A DNA stretch of 54,087 bases from Clostridiales bacterium (lineage in GTDB: Bacteria > Bacillota > Clostridia > Lachnospirales > Lachnospiraceae). Below are positions 24,831 through 32,420 of this stretch, one piece after another; position 1 is the stretch's first letter, and each line of letters starts with the position of its first letter. A model generated the notes under the pieces. It was not told where the DNA came from, ran no database searches, and worked only from the letters and a program-made list of their open reading frames with translations. Location: the NCBI GenBank assembly GCA_019423835.1, contig JAHZAR010000003.1:1-54087 (forward strand), written 5' to 3'. The translations under genes and the position numbers were made by a program.

Positions 24831-26340
24831 AGGAAGGGGCCGGTTGCGCTGCTTCTTCCTGTATATCTCCGTAGAGGCAGACCAGCTCCACGCTTCCATC
24901 CTCAAAAATCAGAAGTTCCTCCGCCATCTCCGTCAGAAGTTTCCGCATGGAGCTGTCACCCCTCCTTACGAGAATCCCTGAAACGCCTGCAAGCGGCCTG
25001 TATTCCTCCTCCTTATCTCCGTTTCCGGCCTCCTTCTGCCCGTTTTCTGCCCGTTCATCCTGTTCCCATGGCCAGTCTGTCTGCCACTCTGCTTTTTTCC
25101 TTCCTCCTCTCTTTTCTGTCACCGTTCCTGTCCCCTGTTTGGTTCTTCTTTTCTCTGCTCTCTCAAACAGCTCTGCAAGGCTGCCCCTCTTCTGTTCCTC
25201 CTCCACGGCCCGGGCGAGCTCGGCGAGCACAATCTCCTCCAGTTCCTGTCTCTTCACCCCATGGCCCGAGCAGCAGGCTTTCCCGGCCCGCACGTAGGTT
25301 CCGCACAGATACCGGTCCCTTCCCTTTCTGACCATGGCACGGCCGCAGTCCCCGCACCTGATAAAACCGGCGAAGATATTTTCTCCTGCTGCCGGCTGAA
25401 ACGGCGCATACCGGCTCTTCAGCAGCTTCCTGGTCTGCTCCCACACCTGCCTGTCTATGATTGCCTCATGGGTTCCCTCCACCACAATCCAGTTTTCCCT
25501 CTCCACCTGCCTGGCCTTCCCGCGCATCCTCTGGAAACGCCGCCCCTGCACCATATTGCCCAGATACATCTCGCTGTGGAGGATCTTATTCACAGTGGAG
25601 TACGTCCAGCAGGACTGTCCCGAACGGCATCCCCCGTTCCTGTAGCGCTCTCCGTTCAGCCTTTTGTACTCAGACGGACAGGGTATTCCACGGGCATTCA
25701 GCATTCTGGCAATGGTGTTTTTTCCCTTTCCCTCCAGAAACAGCCGGAAAATCATTCTCACCACTTCAGCCGCTCTCTCATCCACCACCAGGCGGTTTTT
25801 GTCAGACGGCGACTTTCGATAACCGTAGCAGGCAAATGCCCCGATAAACTCCCCGGCCTTCTGCTTGGTTCTGACCACGGCGTGAATTTTTCTGGAAATA
25901 TCTCTGGCATACTGCTCATTGAAAATATTTTTGATGGGGAGCAGCATGTCGTACTCCTGCTTTCTGCTGTCGATCCCGTCGGCAAGGGATATAAATCTAA
26001 CCCCCCTCTCGGGGAAGTACCGTTCCAGCAGCCTCCCTGTGTCAATATAGTCCCTGCCAAGGCGCGACAGATCCTTCACCACCACGCAGTCCACAAGCCC
26101 TGCCTCAATGTCCCTGATCATTTGCTCAAAGGCCGGCCTCCTAAAGCTGGTTCCTGACCAGCCGTCATCTACATATTCCGATGCCAGGGAGAGATCCGGA
26201 TCCGAATTAAGAAACTCCATCAGAAGCTTCCTCTGGTTGCCTACACTGTCGCTCTCCGCCTTATCGCCGTCCTCCCTGGAAAGTCTGATGTACACAGCCG
26301 TCTGGTAAACTGCGGCCATTCTGCCTTCCGCCCGGCTCAT
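24817..26340 (-). CDS. Large serine recombinase of the cwlD element
   Basis: 507 residues, intact. Resolvase domain: AVYIRLSREDGD with catalytic Ser about residue 21, GNQRKLLMEFL, DDGWSGTSFRRPAFEQMI, VVVKDLSRLGRDYI. The recombinase domain (about 165-280) includes YGYRKSPSDKNRL and ARMLNARGIPCPSEY, then a zinc ribbon with Cys about 329, 332, 346 and 356/357, and a coiled C-terminal region rich in Lys/Glu. SpoIVCA-type recombinases that excise skin elements have this build and length. GGGAGGTGAGCCG precedes the ATG, which overlaps the small upstream gene (ATGA). The last two codons and the stop lie beyond the shared core, in cwlD DNA. Confidence 0.93.
   Translation of the reverse strand: MSRAEGRMAAVYQTAVYIRLSREDGDKAESDSVGNQRKLLMEFLNSDPDLSLASEYVDDGWSGTSFRRPAFEQMIRDIEAGLVDCVVVKDLSRLGRDYIDTGRLLERYFPERGVRFISLADGIDSRKQEYDMLLPIKNIFNEQYARDISRKIHAVVRTKQKAGEFIGAFACYGYRKSPSDKNRLVVDERAAEVVRMIFRLFLEGKGKNTIARMLNARGIPCPSEYKRLNGERYRNGGCRSGQSCWTYSTVNKILHSEMYLGNMVQGRRFQRMRGKARQVERENWIVVEGTHEAIIDRQVWEQTRKLLKSRYAPFQPAAGENIFAGFIRCGDCGRAMVRKGRDRYLCGTYVRAGKACCSGHGVKRQELEEIVLAELARAVEEEQKRGSLAELFERAEKRRTKQGTGTVTEKRGGRKKAEWQTDWPWEQDERAENGQKEAGNGDKEEEYRPLAGVSGILVRRGDSSMRKLLTEMAEELLIFEDGSVELVCLYGDIQEEAAQPAPSSWRQ
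24826..24830. repeat. attachment-site core, left edge (recombinase 3' end / cwlD 3' part)
   Basis: CCATG shared with 27256-27260. The cwlD side reads GGATCATTGCCT before it; the element side reads AGGAAGGGGCCGG after it. Confidence 0.8.
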
Positions 26341-26576
26341 CGGCTCACCTCCCCGCCCGGTTTCTGCTCCTTCCTCCTCTTCCCTCTGCAGGCGGCCTGT
26401 TCTGCCTGTAAATCTTTTTCCTCTCCTTCCTCTGTATCACGCTTCAGAATCCCGGCCTCTATCAGTCTGCTCAGAAACTCTGCTCTGGTGTACCGCCCAA
26501 GGCTCCTTCTTTGCACACTCCTGCGGGAACGTGCCTCTGGCTGACGCCGCCCGGTCTCTCTGCTGTTCTCGTTCAT
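26337..26576 (-). CDS. Small basic protein preceding the serine recombinase
   Basis: 79 residues with an Arg-rich N-terminal half (ETGRRQPEARSRRSVQRRS) and a predicted helix pair YTRAEFLSRLIEAGILKRD, then a charged tail. AGGAGATAAGAG precedes the ATG; its stop overlaps the recombinase start (ATGA), so the two are co-translated. No family recognised. Size, charge and position suit a recombination directionality factor or DNA-binding accessory, but that is inference. Confidence 0.7.
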   Translation of the reverse strand: MNENSRETGRRQPEARSRRSVQRRSLGRYTRAEFLSRLIEAGILKRDTEEGEEKDLQAEQAACRGKRRKEQKPGGEVSR

Positions 26577-26666
26577 CTCTTATCTCCTGTCCGGTTTTGC
26601 TACAGGTTATTCGCTGACGCCTGTCCACTATTCCGGCCGTTTGAAAGCATTCGTTCCGCCTGTCTC

Positions 26667-27182
26667 TTATTTTCCTCCTGTCTCCTTTTCCATAATATAA
26701 TTGGTCAGCATGACCCCCTTTCTCTCCACCTGCTGTTCCTTTACCACCCTGTATCCCCGTTTTTCAAAAAATGGCTTCGCTGTAACAGAGGCATGTGTCA
26801 CAAATCTCTCAGCCCCTTCTCCCGTCCCACACCTGCCCTCTGCCGCCTGTCCTTCCAGATAATCACAGATAGCCGTCCCAACCCCATGCCCCTGCTCCTC
26901 TCTGTGGACGTACAGCCTGTCCAGATAGCCGTCCGGCGCCATATCGCCAAAGCCTGCAATCCGTTCCCCAAGCTGTGCAATCACCGTTCTGTGGCGGCAG
27001 AAAGACTCGTGCCAGGCCTCATGATCCACCTTGTTGTCCGCCCAGGCCCAGAGCTGCTCTTTTGTGTAGTCAGCCGCGTTCACCGTATGCACTGTTTCAA
27101 AAAACAGACGTTCCATCTCCTCCAGATCCTCTCTTCTGTACTCCCTCAGCCTCAGCTTTCTGTCCTTTCTTCTCTCTTTCAT
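26667..27182 (-). CDS. GNAT-family N-acetyltransferase carried by the element
   Basis: 171 residues: LRLREYRREDLEEMERLFFETVH at the start, AGFGDMAPDGYLDRLYVHREEQGHGVGTAICDYLE as the acetyl-CoA motif A (QGHGVG), and ASVTAKPFFEKRGYRVV near the end, as in YafP/PhnO-like enzymes. The substrate is unknown. GGGAGG lies 7 bases before ATG 27182. The interrupted cwlD frame continues without a stop into this gene, giving a 251-codon fusion frame from 27422 (CwlD membrane anchor plus GNAT); both a fusion and a free enzyme are possible. Confidence 0.85.
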   Translation of the reverse strand: MKERRKDRKLRLREYRREDLEEMERLFFETVHTVNAADYTKEQLWAWADNKVDHEAWHESFCRHRTVIAQLGERIAGFGDMAPDGYLDRLYVHREEQGHGVGTAICDYLEGQAAEGRCGTGEGAERFVTHASVTAKPFFEKRGYRVVKEQQVERKGVMLTNYIMEKETGGK

Positions 27183-27255
27183 TGGGTGTCCTCCCTTCAT
27201 TGTTCTGTACCCGTTTTCTGTCAGGCTCTCTCCATCCGGCCGCACCCGTCCCCTC

Positions 27256-27260
27256 CCATG
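27256..27260. repeat. attachment-site core, right edge (cwlD 5' part / GNAT side)
   Basis: CCATG shared with 24826-24830. The cwlD side reads CCCTGCGTCAATGG after it; the element side reads CCGTCCCCTC before it. Confidence 0.8.
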
Positions 27261-27422
27261 CCCTGCGTCAATGGCCACCACCGGCCTCTCCTTTCCGATA
27301 TGAACGCTGCGCCCGGCCGCATCCAGCCCTGTATATCGGAACACAGAAAACAGAAAGACAATTAAAAACACAGCCGCCAGCGTTCCTGTGAGATGGCGGC
27401 CCAGAAAACGTACAATCTTCAA
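27256..27422 (-). pseudogene. cwlD: cwlD, 5' portion (start, membrane anchor, first zinc-site residues)
   Basis: TTG start (27420-27422) with AGGTGA 6 bases upstream. Encodes MKIVRFLGRHL, a membrane helix (TGTLAAVFLIVFLFSVF), then PVVAIDAGHG, where the His (codon 55) is the first zinc ligand of Amidase_3 enzymes. The insertion falls right after CATGG in that codon region. Joined to 24279-24825 it gives 237 residues, a normal CwlD length. It lies downstream of a GH18 spore-type gene, supporting a sporulation locus. Confidence 0.88.
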
Positions 27423-27730
27423 ATTATTTCACCTGACAATGGTCTCCTTACGCCCAGTATATTCCCTGTTTTCCTCGTCCCATTCCATCCGGAGCAGTTC
27501 CTTTCAGCCACCGTCCGGAGGACCGCGTATTTCTGAACTTCCTGACCGGCCTTCTCTTCCGGCGCCATGACAAAACGGGAAAAACCTTCCGGCACACGCC
27601 GGAACTGTCTCTCCCGTTTTCGTTCCATCTCTTTTATTTCTGTCTCATTGTTCTCGCCTCTTGCTGTCTGCCGGCTCTTTTCAGGCTCCGGCTCCTGTAT
27701 CATCACGCTTGGGCTGTCCCGTCGCTCCAT
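27419..27730 (-). CDS. Hypothetical basic protein between GH18 gene and cwlD
   Basis: A 103-codon frame overlapping the end of the GH18 gene by 50 bp and ending in the cwlD start region (GAAATAATTTGA). Content is charged: EKSRQTARGENNETEIKEMERKRERQFRRVPEGFSRF, then QEVQKYAVLRTVAERN. No family recognised and no strong ribosome site before 27730 or the internal ATG at 27628. It fills an otherwise 258-bp gap on the coding strand. A chance frame remains possible. Confidence 0.35.
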   Translation of the reverse strand: MERRDSPSVMIQEPEPEKSRQTARGENNETEIKEMERKRERQFRRVPEGFSRFVMAPEEKAGQEVQKYAVLRTVAERNCSGWNGTRKTGNILGVRRPLSGEII

Positions 27731-29360
27731 CCGGCTGATCCCACCGGATCACATCCCAGATCTCCTCACTCTCACGGATCCGATCCATCTTGAGTCCCAG
27801 GGAACGCTCCTCCTCCATCCAGAGATAGTCCCTGGTTCCGTCTGCCTCCTCAAACTCCCCGTAATACTGTCCTGTCTCATCCTGCCAGGAAAGCTCCACG
27901 TTATTTTCCTCTATCCAGTCCTTGGCCTTATAGATTCCCAGAGCAGAAGAGGTGGTTTCTCCGTCCTTCTCCTGCCACAGCCTTGTGTAGAACGGCACGG
28001 CATTGATCACCTTTTCTTTTGGAACCTCCTGAAGCGTATCTTTGATCCCCTGTTCCACGAAGCCCAGAGAAGCGGTGGATCCCTTCTCTCCCCCGGCATA
28101 ATGCTCATCATATCCCATGACAATCACATAGTCCGCCACAATGCCCTGCTCTTTTCTGTTGTAGCCCGCAGTGTAGACAGAAGGCACGTAGTTGTCAACA
28201 GAGAGGACGAGTCCCTCCTTCCGGCATGCCACAGACAGTTCCCTGATAAACTGGACATAGTGGGGCAGAGCTTCCGGCTTCATACTCTCAAAATCCAGGT
28301 TAAAGCCGTCAAAGCCATAGGCCGCTGCCTCATCCATCAGACGTTCAATGAGCTTCTGCCGTGTGGCTGTTTTTGACAGGAGGATCTCGGACTGAACATT
28401 CTTGCTGCACTCTTTGCTGAAATTGTCAACCATGGCCCATACCTGAAGTCCCCTCTCATGGGCCTCTTCCACATAGCTTCTGCTGGCCAGGGACTCATAG
28501 CTTCCCTCATTGTCGCTGAGGGTAAACCAGGTGGGAACAATGACATTGACCCCCTCAGCCGGCTCTAAAAGCTCCCCCATCTTCTTGTTGGCCTCAGGTA
28601 TCGTCACCTGGTGGAATACGAGCACGATCTTTTCATCCAGAGAGATGTTTTTGTATTCCGGCTCCTTAAAATCTGTTTCCGGCACAACAGAGCGCAGATT
28701 TTTCAGCTTTCTGTTTTTCACGTATCCAATGTGGCCGTCCACAGTGGCAATCTTCACCCACTCATCTGTCGTTTCCAGTACCGTGACACTGTCTCCTCTG
28801 CAGCACTCTGTCAGAATAGGGCTCTTAACATCCGCCTCCACGCGCACCTTCACTCTGCCCCTCACATCTGCGGTGGGCGTTCCGTCCCAGTCATTCTCGA
28901 TAAATACCCTCTTGACATCCGTGCTGTCGAAGGCCTGTATCCTCACCTTTGTATAATTGAGCACGAGACCCATGGACAGATAAACACCGTCCTCCCGCTT
29001 CACAATCAGCGGTTCTCCCTGGCTTCCCACGGCAGTGCCGTCTGTATAGAGAATCTCTTCCGGAAGGGCATAGACCAGCATCTCCTCATTCTCATCCCAG
29101 TAAAAACGGCTGTTAATATGCTCCGCCACCCAGTCTGCCGGCAGATAGGTCTGCCCGTTCTCATAAATTCCCCGGGCCTCCTGTTTTTCATAATTCAGAT
29201 ATAGAATCGTCCTGTTATCCTCAGCCTGATAAACTTCCCTGAGATCCGCCCTCTCTCTGGAAGGAGCAAATTTCCAGTAAAGAAACACTCCGCCGGCCAG
29301 TACAGCCAGAACCAGAAGAAACAGGAAGGCCTTCAGGATAGGATTTCTCCTGCTTTTCAT
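27681..29360 (-). CDS. GH18 glycosidase with SH3 domain (spore YaaH/YdhD-like)
   Basis: 559 residues. N-terminal anchor (AFLFLLVLAVLAGGVFLYW), a copper-amine-oxidase-like region with TYLPADWVAEHINSRFYW, a bacterial SH3 domain (VKVRVEADVKSPILTECCRGDSVTVLETTDEWVKIATVDGHIGYVKNRKL, given here in parts by its edges VKVRV and YVKNR, about 180-235), then a GH18 barrel with catalytic DGFNLDFE. Relatives cleave spore cortex or cell-wall glycans. I chose ATG 29360 after CGGAGGAAATAT. An extended -10 (TGCTAGAAT, 29439-29447) lies upstream. It leads into cwlD. Confidence 0.85.
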   Translation of the reverse strand: MKSRRNPILKAFLFLLVLAVLAGGVFLYWKFAPSRERADLREVYQAEDNRTILYLNYEKQEARGIYENGQTYLPADWVAEHINSRFYWDENEEMLVYALPEEILYTDGTAVGSQGEPLIVKREDGVYLSMGLVLNYTKVRIQAFDSTDVKRVFIENDWDGTPTADVRGRVKVRVEADVKSPILTECCRGDSVTVLETTDEWVKIATVDGHIGYVKNRKLKNLRSVVPETDFKEPEYKNISLDEKIVLVFHQVTIPEANKKMGELLEPAEGVNVIVPTWFTLSDNEGSYESLASRSYVEEAHERGLQVWAMVDNFSKECSKNVQSEILLSKTATRQKLIERLMDEAAAYGFDGFNLDFESMKPEALPHYVQFIRELSVACRKEGLVLSVDNYVPSVYTAGYNRKEQGIVADYVIVMGYDEHYAGGEKGSTASLGFVEQGIKDTLQEVPKEKVINAVPFYTRLWQEKDGETTSSALGIYKAKDWIEENNVELSWQDETGQYYGEFEEADGTRDYLWMEEERSLGLKMDRIRESEEIWDVIRWDQPDGATGQPKRDDTGAGA

Positions 29361-29438
29361 ATATTTCCTCCGAAAATTACGTGAAATCATTCATGCCAGT
29401 TCAGGCTTAGGAAGTCTCCTGGCCTGATACCTGTCTCT

Positions 29439-29447
29439 ATTCTAGCA
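29439..29447 (-). promoter_or_regulatory. Possible extended -10 promoter for the GH18-cwlD unit
   Basis: Minus-strand TGCTAGAAT, about 80 bp before the GH18 start. No clear -35. A sporulation sigma site was not recognised by eye. Confidence 0.4.
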
Positions 29448-29771
29448 TATCCATATACAACTAACTACTTTATTTTTTCTTACAATTTTAGCATTCCTGT
29501 TTTTATTTATGCGATTGTCCCTGCCGTATGCCTCTGCTCTTGCGCTTTTGTAAAAACAGCCGGTTTGGGCAGCAGACATGTCCTCAGATTCCCTGTCAAG
29601 GCATAACAGTATCCTCCGCATTCCGGTCTTCTGTCCTCTCCGGCTGTCTTTTTGGCTTTAAAACGGCATTGTCCTGGGTTCTATCTTCCTATAGTTCCTC
29701 CTTTCCCGATTTTCTGCTTTTTTCAGGCTTCCTTCGGGCTTTTCCTCCCGCCGCCTCTGTTCTCTGTGTTT

Positions 29772-29811
29772 CAGTATTTCTGTATTGCAGTATTTTTATA
29801 TCGCAGTATTT
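29772..29811 (+). repeat. Three CAGTATTT repeats with exact 16-bp period
   Basis: CAGTATTT begins at 29772, 29788 and 29804. The units are CAGTATTTCTGTATTG and CAGTATTTTTATATCG plus a partial third. They lie in the gene-free stretch 29448-29909 between the GH18 upstream region and the 84-residue gene; nothing else is seen there. Confidence 0.6.
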
Positions 29812-29909
29812 CCATGGGCAGAGCACGGCCGGAGGCCTTTTCTGCCGGGTCTTCCGTTTAAGCTCCCTGTCTCTTTTTCTTTGGCAGGGCCTCCTTCTGT
29901 GCCTTTCTG

Positions 29910-30164
29910 CTATCTGTGGTAAACCTTGTCGAAATGGATCTCCACCAGCTTTCCTGCTTCGTCAGTGATGTAATCGCCCATATAAAAGGCTCCGTCCTCC
30001 CTGACTTCCACAATCCGTTCCAGCTCGCCTGGCCCCGGCTCTTTTCCATCTACCAGCACGGTTACTCCCACACTCTGATACCTTTTGATTCCATCCAGAT
30101 AACGGCGCTTTTCCTCCTGTTCCCGTCTCTTCCTCTGTTCTGCTCTCAAGTTCTTATCCCTCAT
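29910..30164 (-). CDS. Conserved-looking small hypothetical protein
   Basis: 84 residues: a very basic helical start (MRDKNLRAEQRKRREQEEKRRYL), then a compact strand-rich part (VGVTVLVDGKEPGPGELERIVEVREDGAFYMGDYITDEAG). AGGAGACATTAC precedes the ATG, and an extended -10 (TGGTAGAAT, about 30227-30235) lies 60 bp upstream, so it is probably its own unit. Family not recognised. Confidence 0.7.
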   Translation of the reverse strand: MRDKNLRAEQRKRREQEEKRRYLDGIKRYQSVGVTVLVDGKEPGPGELERIVEVREDGAFYMGDYITDEAGKLVEIHFDKVYHR

Positions 30165-30240
30165 GTAATGTCTCCTGTCTGGAAAACGGTATGAAATCCC
30201 TCCAAGAAGGCTGTGTGTGATATATTATTCTACCATTTCC

Positions 30241-30870
30241 CTAATATTCCAGAAATTTCCCAAAGAAATCCATCGCTTCCCCGGTTACGGAGAGTGCATC
30301 CTCTGTTCTCGGAATACGTCTGATAACAATCCCGGGATACCGTTTCAGTTCTGTCTCAAGCTCCCTGCTTCCTGAGCAGGCAAAATATTCCCAGAACCCT
30401 TCCGAGCGTTTTTTTCCCTCTATCAGCTCAAGGAACGCTGCCAGCTTCCATTCAGCCAGGGAGCCTACCAGGAATTTTCTCTGGCAGAGCAGGAATTCCG
30501 GCCTGGCTGCGTCGAAATTATTTCCAAAATCAACGACAACCGTGTCGAAGTCTGAATTAGCAAGATCTGAAAATGCATGGGCTCCGGTTCCCTTGATAAA
30601 GGAAATTTCCAGAATATTGAACGAACGTCCATTTTTCTTTAATACAGAGTGTGCCTCAAGCACCTCCTCCATCCGGGCAAAATCTCCGCTGTCATTGCGC
30701 TCCAGCAGAGCAGTTCTCTTTCCCAGAACACCAGACAGGTAGGCAGCCGTCATGATGGAAAAATGTGTTGTTCCAACTCCCCGGCTGCTGCCGGCTATCC
30801 CTACCATAAACGGCGGCCGGAAGCTCCCCCCTGTCCTCGCTTTTCCAGGTGTCTTGTCTCTTTTGCCCAT
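30241..30870 (-). CDS. CpaE/TadZ-like atypical P-loop protein
   Basis: 209 residues. The start VGIAGSSRGVGTTHFSIMTAAYLS matches the MinD/CpaE superfamily P-loop, but the Lys of the deviant Walker A is replaced (SSRGVGTTH), as in receiver-like atypical ATPases. FDTVVVDFGNNFDAARPEF is the Walker-B-like strand. ATP hydrolysis is doubtful. It follows the kinase-ATPase gene by 28 bp; that gene carries a second such module, so the two may form a heteromeric complex. Confidence 0.7.
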   Translation of the reverse strand: MGKRDKTPGKARTGGSFRPPFMVGIAGSSRGVGTTHFSIMTAAYLSGVLGKRTALLERNDSGDFARMEEVLEAHSVLKKNGRSFNILEISFIKGTGAHAFSDLANSDFDTVVVDFGNNFDAARPEFLLCQRKFLVGSLAEWKLAAFLELIEGKKRSEGFWEYFACSGSRELETELKRYPGIVIRRIPRTEDALSVTGEAMDFFGKFLEY

Positions 30871-30898
30871 CAGCTATGCGTCCCTTCTCTTTCAGTCA

Positions 30899-32389
30899 TC
30901 ATCGGTTCCGGCCTTTAAGCAGCCTTAAAAGCCCTCTGACCCGGTGTCTCCGTCCTCTCTGCTCCCGTTTGAGAAGCCACTGTTCTGCCTCTGTCCCTGA
31001 AAGAAGACTGTAAAATGCCTCCTCGGCCGCCTCCTCCTTTCCGGAGAGAGGTTCCTCCATCCAGGGCAGAAATTCCACAGCGCAGTCCCTGGCTTCCTCC
31101 GGAAGCAGAATTTTGCCCGCAGCTTCTCTGCGGTTTACAAGAATTTTCATGCTTGATTTCTGTGGCCCCCATGGCTCCTGCTGCGTCCACGATTCCCGCA
31201 GCAGCTTCCTTACCGCCCTCTGACAGTCTGAAAGCTCCCACGGCCTGCCCCCGCATACCAGCAGGAACAGCTGTGCATGGAACGCCCCCTGATCGTCCTG
31301 CAGGATCTCCCTCAGGCTCCGGTTTCCCAGAGCTCCCAGATCCAGCACCCGGATTGGGAAGCTGTTTTCATCGGGATGAACATTTTTCCCAAAGAGAGGT
31401 TTCACAGGCACCATTCCCGCCTGAAAGATCCCTCTTCTGTCCGGCCGTTTCCCTATGGCAAGCCCCAGTGACAGCGCCGCTCCCGAAGAATTTCTCTCCT
31501 CGTAAAGACAGGGGCCTGCATGGACGTTCAGAAAGGCCGACAGGGCCAGGGCGGCAAGCGTAGTTCCTGTGCCCGGGCGGCTTCCGGCCACAGCTATCGT
31601 AAGAAGCGGCATTTGATTCTCATTGAAAACTCCCGTTCTAAGGGCGCAGAGCGCCTCCTTCAGTTCCTTTGCAGTCTGAAATCGTTTTTCCTTTTGCGGG
31701 CTTAAACACTGCTCAATAACCGCTTCCAGTCTGCCGTCAAAGCCGGCGTTCTTCACGCTGTGCTCTCCCTCCGGGCTTCGCCCCGTCCCCATATAGAACA
31801 GAAGGGCACCAATGGCATAGATGTCTGCTCTCTCATCAGGAGTTTCGTTCCGATACAGCTCAGGAGCCGCAAACCCGGGAGTCCCAAAGCGCAGAGCTTT
31901 ATCCTCTTTTCCGGCAGAAAAGACAGCCTGGTCAAAATCAATTAATTTCAGTGCGCCGCCGCAGATCATCAGATTCTTCGGCTGCAGATCCAAATGTAAA
32001 ATAGGGTTTGGTTTCAGCGAATGCAGATAAACCAAGATCCGGCAAAGCTCGCTCCCATATGCTGCGATCTCTGCTCGGGTAAGACTGCCCCTCTCTCTGA
32101 TCAGGGCAGATAAAGAATGACCTTCCAGATATTCTTCAATAATATAGAAATAATTCTGATCCTCTTCCAGATCATAGATAACCGGTATTCCCGGATCTCT
32201 CAGGCTTTTTAAAATCTCAGCCTCCCTCAGAAAGGCACCTGGCTGCTGTTCCTTCCTCACACGCTTAATGGCTCTGTATTCACGAAGCCCCAGGTGTACC
32301 GCCAGAAGGACGGTGCCGTTTCTTCCGGTTCCCAGCGTTCCGGCTATCTGGTATTTTCCAAACAGTACGGTGTCTTCTGTATCCTGCAC
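30899..32389 (-). CDS. Serine/threonine kinase fused to a CpaE-like P-loop domain
   Basis: 496 residues. Kinase domain 1-255: glycine loop GTLGTGRNGTV, AIKRV with Lys about 42, catalytic HLDLQPKN (HRD-type loop, about 132-139), DFD in place of DFG (151-153), GTPGFAAPELY. A CpaE-like domain follows from about 262: LTIAVAGSRPGTGTTLAALALS, with the Walker Lys again absent (PGTGTT), then VLDLGAL. The assigned GTG start lies directly against AGGAGG, an abnormal spacing; no other start codon fits, and the frame has no ATG upstream before a stop. A promoter at 32421-32449 sits just before it. Confidence 0.83.
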   Translation of the reverse strand: MQDTEDTVLFGKYQIAGTLGTGRNGTVLLAVHLGLREYRAIKRVRKEQQPGAFLREAEILKSLRDPGIPVIYDLEEDQNYFYIIEEYLEGHSLSALIRERGSLTRAEIAAYGSELCRILVYLHSLKPNPILHLDLQPKNLMICGGALKLIDFDQAVFSAGKEDKALRFGTPGFAAPELYRNETPDERADIYAIGALLFYMGTGRSPEGEHSVKNAGFDGRLEAVIEQCLSPQKEKRFQTAKELKEALCALRTGVFNENQMPLLTIAVAGSRPGTGTTLAALALSAFLNVHAGPCLYEERNSSGAALSLGLAIGKRPDRRGIFQAGMVPVKPLFGKNVHPDENSFPIRVLDLGALGNRSLREILQDDQGAFHAQLFLLVCGGRPWELSDCQRAVRKLLRESWTQQEPWGPQKSSMKILVNRREAAGKILLPEEARDCAVEFLPWMEEPLSGKEEAAEEAFYSLLSGTEAEQWLLKREQRGRRHRVRGLLRLLKGRNR

Positions 32390-32420
32390 CTCCTCTCGGA
32401 ACTGCCGCTTCTTAACCTGT

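Larger units (their letters stand above)
24826..27260. mobile_element. 2,430-bp serine-recombinase element inserted in cwlD
   Basis: The edges are defined by CCATG at 24826-24830 and 27256-27260. One copy plus 2,425 bp is removed on excision. The cargo is three leftward genes: GNAT acetyltransferase, a small basic protein and the recombinase. They are in the same direction as cwlD and so can be read from its promoter. Joining outside edges gives a continuous 714-nt cwlD. Joining the inside edges gives a junction with half-sites CCGTCCCCTCCC and GGAAGGGGCCGG around ATGA, matching at 10 of 12 positions as inverted repeats, the form expected of a serine-integrase attP. No transposase, no terminal inverted repeats and no conjugation genes are present. 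Confidence 0.85.

Noticed and set aside
24279..24905. A complete free-standing amidase gene starting at 24905
   Set aside because: Its first 25 residues are the recombinase 3' end in another frame, with no signal or family similarity; the true 5' end of cwlD is at 27422.
25261..26157. 298-codon plus-strand frame inside the recombinase gene
   Set aside because: Antisense shadow; the minus-strand serine recombinase has all catalytic motifs.
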